Below, piece by piece: positions 20,571-23,901 of a DNA stretch of 23,901 bases. Numbering within the stretch: the first letter of the stretch is position 1; every line of letters begins with the position of its first letter. Location of the stretch: positions 1 through 23,901 of the forward strand of contig LSSL01005430.1 of the NCBI GenBank assembly GCA_001953115.1, read 5' to 3'. The stretch is from Smittium mucronatum (Eukaryota > Kickxellomycota > Harpellomycetes > Harpellales > Legeriomycetaceae). The translations under genes were made by a program, and so were the position numbers. A model generated the notes under the pieces. It made no database searches. It was not told where the DNA came from and was given only the letters and a program-made list of their open reading frames with translations.

Positions 20571-20843
20571 ATATGGGAGATTCTTTTCGAGACCAGACTT
20601 TTTTTTACTGCGTAAAACATTGGCTACACTTGGATTTATTTAAAACCAGACCAATAAAAATGGAAAACCATACTGGCTCTAGTAAAATTTTGATATTTTA
20701 CCAATAGAAAATTAGCCTCTAAAATTCATATTTTGAATTACTCAATAACTCTATTTTTTTTATCTTAGAACCATATTTCCAAATTAGGAAAGTAATAAAA
20801 ATTTAGTAAAAAAGTATCTGCTCTCAAAGAGAATCTCCCATAT
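20571..20843. mobile_element. MITE-like repeat, copy 2, with terminal inverted repeats
   Basis: Starts ATATGGGAGATTCT and ends AGAATCTCCCATAT, a near-perfect inverted pair of at least 14 bp bounding 273 bp of non-coding sequence. It is about 80-85% identical by eye to 20217-20488. No transposase. The target duplication was not settled because flanking bases are AT-rich. It lies against a minus-strand ORF start to its right (20840-20950). Confidence 0.8.
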
Positions 20844-20950
20844 AATGTTTTCAAAATTTTGACCAATTTCCTTACTTCAGATTTCTCCCAATTATTATCT
20901 GTTGTATCTGATATTTTAATTGGTGTCAGGACTGAAGGCCTACTGGACAT
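20840..20950 (-). pseudogene. Unknown ORF N-terminus cut by MITE
   Basis: A minus-strand ATG at 20950 opens MSSRPSVLTPIKISDTTDNN, then WEKSEVRKLVKILKTLYG, after which the frame enters the MITE at 20843. Residue composition is mixed and coding-like, unlike the AT-driven ORFs nearby. It lies upstream, in the same direction, of LINE ORF1, so it could be the start of that ORF1 displaced by the two MITE insertions. That is inference; I recognise no domain. Confidence 0.35.
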
Positions 20951-21166
20951 TTCGTATGCTTAAACTACCTATTACAAAACAAAATTAAAAAAGGAATAAC
21001 CAGTACAAATAAATAATTTCATTATGATTTGCACTTTTTCTTAAAGCAACTAACGAAAATTTTTAGTGGACAAAAGGTAGGCAAAATGTCTAGGGGGTAA
21101 ATTGGAAATAGGTCTCAAGTCACGTCACCATTTTAATTTAATAGAAGCTGGTATATTAGTTTATTC

Positions 21167-21480
21167 TTTTTTTTTTGTATCACGAAATTCTATTGTAAGA
21201 TAACGTCATTAAAAGCTAAACTCAAAAAATATGAAAAAAATGAAAAAAAGTATATAAAAGACTATTACCCTAACTATAATAAGCTCCTCTGCCGGAATAC
21301 CGCCTGCGTACCTACGGGAAAAGGGTGCAATCTACCAACCGAAAGAACCCCCCTGGCATTGATTCAACTAAAAGTATGACTAAGGTTGCATGCAGTCAGG
21401 AACTAAGCTCTCTGTAAATGAGCAATAGTTCATTGAGGCTACTGAGCTCCTTGCTAGAGCCTACTTCAAACAGGATTAAG
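21167..21480 (-). mobile_element. Retroposed element, 5'-truncated copy
   Basis: The minus strand ends in a 10-base A-run (plus T-run 21167-21176). It matches 23391-23708 across its length, including ATAAGCTCCTCTGCCGGA, GCGTACCTACGGGAAAAGGG and CAATCTACCAACCGAAAGA. Homology stops at about 21480, while the other copy continues, so this copy is 5'-truncated, as LINE-driven products often are. Flanks GAAGCTGGTATATTAGT (21144-21160) and AAGCTGTCATATTACT (21478-21493) look like a decayed target duplication. The segment is GC-richer than its surroundings. Confidence 0.75.
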
Positions 21481-21544
21481 CTGTCATATTACTAATCAAT
21501 TTTTTTAAATAAAAAGAAAATAAGAAACTTTTATAGGTAAACCG

Positions 21545-21751
21545 TCAAGTGTCAAATCTTCTGCCATATAAGTCGTTCGATAAACTAATTACATCTTCAA
21601 AAATAGCCAATAATGAAAATATTCTCTTCTCATTGTGTGGATTTGACTCTATTATTTGTAGCCAAATATTATTTCGTGCAATATAAATGTTAGCAAATTT
21701 GGGTATTTGGAATATTCCGAAACGAACAACATTTGTAAATCTGAACCTCAT
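21545..21751 (-). CDS. Unknown 68-aa ORF
   Basis: ATG at 21751, stop at 21545. It reads MRFRFTNVVRFGIFQIPKF and continues with NIWLQIIESNPHNEKRIF and SLLAIFEDVISLSNDLYG. Composition is balanced, with charged and aromatic residues spread along the chain, unlike the F/I/K-only ORFs that AT-rich DNA gives by chance. No signal peptide, membrane segment or known motif is visible, and there is no evidence of expression. It may be a fragment of a larger gene or of a transposon. Low confidence that it is a real gene. Confidence 0.3.
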   Translation of the reverse strand: MRFRFTNVVRFGIFQIPKFANIYIARNNIWLQIIESNPHNEKRIFSLLAIFEDVISLSNDLYGRRFDT

Positions 21752-21759
21752 TGCCTAAA

Positions 21760-22515
21760 AGTTTTGATAAAAAATTATATACAGTTATGATTTGTCGAAA
21801 ATTTGCTAATTTTTTAAGTTGATAAGATTACTAATTGACTGCAAAAATATAAGAAGGTTTCAACTGGATATAAAGGTTTAGAATGCTTTTTGTCTTCAAT
21901 CCTGAAAGGGTAAATAATAATCCTTATTTGTGAAGTATTCCAATTCTATTAGATGATTGATTAAAATATTAAAATTTGTAAATAAACGGTTGTGACATAA
22001 CGCGCGATTTATTTCCAGGTACGGCATCAAAAAGTCCATTCGTTTTATACCCATTAAATCACATTCGATTTCAATCTATTTATAAAATCTATGAATCAAC
22101 GGTTTAGAAATAGCTTATTACATGAAATGGGACTGAATATAATTTCCGAAGTTAAAAGGACGCGAAGGGATGATTATGATAATTTTTTTTAACCCTCTCA
22201 GGAATAATATATTCCTTATTTAATTAACTAATATCGAAAACATTTTTTTTACTAATACCATTTGAGATGTAAATTTCAAAATTGCCAGCTCTTTAATATC
22301 CGAGCAGAAATTGTTGCCAATTCTCAGCCAATATCTATATTTGAAATAAAATGTAAAAATTAGATAAATTAATGATATTATCTAATATAAAATGTAAAGT
22401 TGAATTTTCCCTTTTCGATTCTAAAAACTCATTGAGTTATTTTTGAGAAAATTAACCCAATAATATAGGTGAGTTCTCAATAAATTGTTTGCAATAACAG
22501 AAAAATGTGGGTCAT
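21760..22515. other. AT-rich stretch with no recognisable gene
   Basis: No ORF with coding character, no RNA gene and no repeat that I could pair with another part of the window. Confidence 0.55.
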
Positions 22516-22519
22516 TATA

Positions 22520-22712
22520 CAGTAGCACCCCGGTTAAGTGCTCAAATTGAATCCAGATTAAAAAAGTGCGAATTTAAGCGGGATACTACTGTAATCCAAT
22601 AATTTTTTCGTTTTGATAATTTTTATACAATTGAGTTTATTAAATTTTACTACAGATTATTGAATATCAAAAATTCCATTTGAATTATTGGATTACAAGC
22701 GGGGTGCTACTG
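22520..22712 (+). mobile_element. Pogo/Fot-like MITE, copy A
   Basis: Starts CAGTAGCACCCCGG and ends CGGGGTGCTACTG, flanked on both sides by TA (22518-22519 and 22713-22714), the target duplication of the Tc1/mariner/pogo group. 193 bp, no ORF. A third copy of the terminal motif lies inside in reverse (22566-22591, TTTAAGCGGGATACTACTG). The right end lacks about 15-20 bp compared with copy B. CAGTA-(A/C)-CCCCG termini resemble those of pogo/Tigger/Fot families; the family call rests on the termini only. Confidence 0.85.
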
Positions 22713-23181
22713 TATCCCGCAAGCCTTGAAAGTTAATAGAATCTCTTTTATAGCTTGTGTTCTGAAAAAGCTAAACAATTTATTTTTCTACACGGTTAAT
22801 ACCCGATAAAAAAATACAGCAAATCTACTTCCTGAAAGAATTTTATGGGAGTTATAACAAATGGCAGGTTACGGGACATTTCATCCATTTCCAATCGACC
22901 TACATGACATTTCGCCCAATTTATGGCCACTAGTAATTAAGTATTAAGCACACTTTTTAAAAGGGGTATTTATAAAAATGAACTATTTTTACTGGGATAT
23001 TATATTTTGATTTTAGCTTGTAATAGGTTGAATAATTAGGTGAAATGTCATTTATGTCAAATATCCTGACACCTAAATGGCATTATTTTATAAAGGTGAG
23101 CTAATAAACTTCGACTAATTTGAGCCTAATTCGACTATTGTGATCAACCTTCAATTATTTAAAGCGGTTTTTGATATTACA

Positions 23182-23390
23182 CAGTAGAACCCCGCTTAAG
23201 TGCGCACCCCGTTTGTAATCCAGTAATTCAAATGGAATTTTTGATATTCAATAATCTATAGTAAAATTTAATAAACTCAATTGTATAAAAATTATCAAAA
23301 CGAAAAAATTATTGGATTACAGTAGTATCCCGCTTAAATTCGCACTTTTTTAATCTGGATTCAATTTGAGCACTTAAGCGGGGTGCTACT
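23182..23390 (-). mobile_element. Pogo/Fot-like MITE, copy B (inverted)
   Basis: The reverse complement matches copy A closely along its length, including the internal reversed terminus (23320-23345). Its plus-strand left end is CAGTAGAACCCCGCTTAAGTGC and its right end is GCGGGGTGCTACT, where the last G and the TA flank are replaced by the poly(T) of the retroposed copy at 23391. The inverted pair A/B, about 470 bp apart, could form a long hairpin. Confidence 0.85.
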
Positions 23391-23419
23391 TTTTTTTTTT
23401 TTTTTTTGTATCACGGAAT

Positions 23420-23425
23420 TTTATT
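23420..23425 (-). promoter_or_regulatory. Polyadenylation signal AATAAA
   Basis: The plus strand reads TTTATT, so AATAAA on the minus strand, 13 bases before the genomic poly(A). The other copy has AATAGA at the matching place. Position and sequence fit a eukaryotic cleavage/polyadenylation signal. Confidence 0.6.
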
Positions 23426-23715
23426 GTAAGATAACTTCATTAAAAACTATACTAAAAGATTTGAAAAAAAGAAAAAGACGTATAGAAAAAACTATTATCC
23501 TGACTACAATAAGCTCCTCTGCCGGACTACCGGCTGCGTACCTACGGGAAAAGGGTTCAATCTACCAACCGAAAGACCATCCCCTGGCATTGCTTTAAGT
23601 ATGCTGGATGACTGAGGTTACGTGCAGTCATGAATTAAGCTCTTTGTCAATGAACAACAGTTCATTGGGCTATTGAGCTCCTAGTCAGAGCCTACTTCTA
23701 ACAGGATTAATAAAA

Positions 23716-23901
23716 TTAGGCTCCTATCCAAACGTGGGTTTGATCGACATGGCTTTCCCACAAATAGCTGTTAGACGCTGAGATCCGTCTGACTGTCGAA
23801 CGCTGGACTTGTGCACTAGAATATGTATCAGTTGTGCTAAACGATCGGTTCCTCCTGTTTCGAGATGGTCCTCCTCTGGAATCGCTGTCCTCCGAATCAC
23901 T
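23716..23901 (-). CDS. C-terminal 61 codons of a Ser/Arg-rich protein (partial, off edge)
   Basis: An open minus-strand frame enters at 23901 and ends at TAA (23716-23718). It starts SDSEDSDSRGGPSRNRRNRS and ends ESHVDQTHVWIGA. The first third is acidic then Arg/Ser-rich and probably disordered. Codon use is far less AT-biased than in the rest of the window, and no stop interrupts it, so it is likely genuine coding sequence. It is followed by the structured 3' region and poly(A). The start lies outside the window and I do not recognise the family; it could be a LINE protein or a retroposed host gene. Confidence 0.55.
   Translation of the reverse strand, partial: SDSEDSDSRGGPSRNRRNRSFSTTDTYSSAQVQRSTVRRISASNSYLWESHVDQTHVWIGA

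Larger units (their letters stand above)
23391..23901 (-). mobile_element. Retroposed element, longer copy, runs off the right edge
   Basis: The minus strand ends in about 17 A (plus T-run to 23407) preceded by an AATAAA signal (plus 23420-23425) 13 bases before the tail. The 3' part matches 21167-21480. Upstream is a 3' non-coding region of about 300 bp and then the end of an ORF (23716-23901). Two short hairpins are conserved between the copies: TGACTG/CAGTCA (23609-23630) and CAATGAAC/GTTCATTG (23648-23667). It could be the 3' end of a LINE or a processed copy of a cellular mRNA. Confidence 0.75.

Noticed and set aside
23391..23708. tRNA-derived SINE
   Set aside because: GGTTCAATCTACC resembles a B box only partly, and the other copy has GGTGCAATC. 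No A box at the right distance was found, and an ORF precedes this region.

Overview
AT-rich eukaryotic DNA made almost entirely of transposable elements in several states of decay. I found no complete host gene and no rRNA or tRNA gene. The mix (Ty3/gypsy LTR elements, an APE-type LINE, a Tc1/IS630-type transposon, short TA-type MITEs, a 5'-truncated retroposed copy) fits the repeat-rich, AT-rich genomes of some microsporidia, but other protists or invertebrates are possible. Nothing here fixes the species.

Layout. 130-440: a tandem array of a GGGAAAT-bearing unit with a period near 21.5 bp. 757-3010: a very T-rich block with traces of a plus-strand Ty3/gypsy pol (reverse transcriptase around 900-1150, integrase core around 2830-2970). 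3020-5315: AT-rich with no recognisable gene. About 5318-7455: a Tc1/IS630-like transposon whose broken transposase (6080-7262) lies between two long inverted arrays of a roughly 21-bp unit. 7460-9530: nothing recognisable. About 9530-12421 and 17643-20040: the two halves of one minus-strand LINE. Its ORF1 has a CCHC knuckle; its ORF2 has an APE endonuclease and a reverse transcriptase. It is split by a complete but dead Ty3/gypsy LTR retrotransposon (12422-17642) with 400-bp LTRs, a 4-bp target duplication and an initiator-Met-type primer binding site. 20217-20843: two direct copies of a MITE of about 273 bp. 21167-21480 and 23391-23901: two minus-strand copies of a retroposed sequence with a poly(A) tail; the second keeps the C-terminal 61 codons of a Ser/Arg-rich ORF that enters from the right edge. 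22520-22712 and 23182-23390: two inverted copies of a pogo/Fot-like MITE.

The window records layered insertions. The LTR element went into LINE ORF2, and removing it with one CTAC copy restores the LINE reading frame. A retroposed copy landed at the tip of a MITE. MITEs abut a possible gag-like ORF start near 20950. The most interesting structures are the 21-bp phased arrays forming the inverted ends of the Tc1-like element, with a similar array at the left edge, and the conserved hairpins in the 3' region of the retroposed family.
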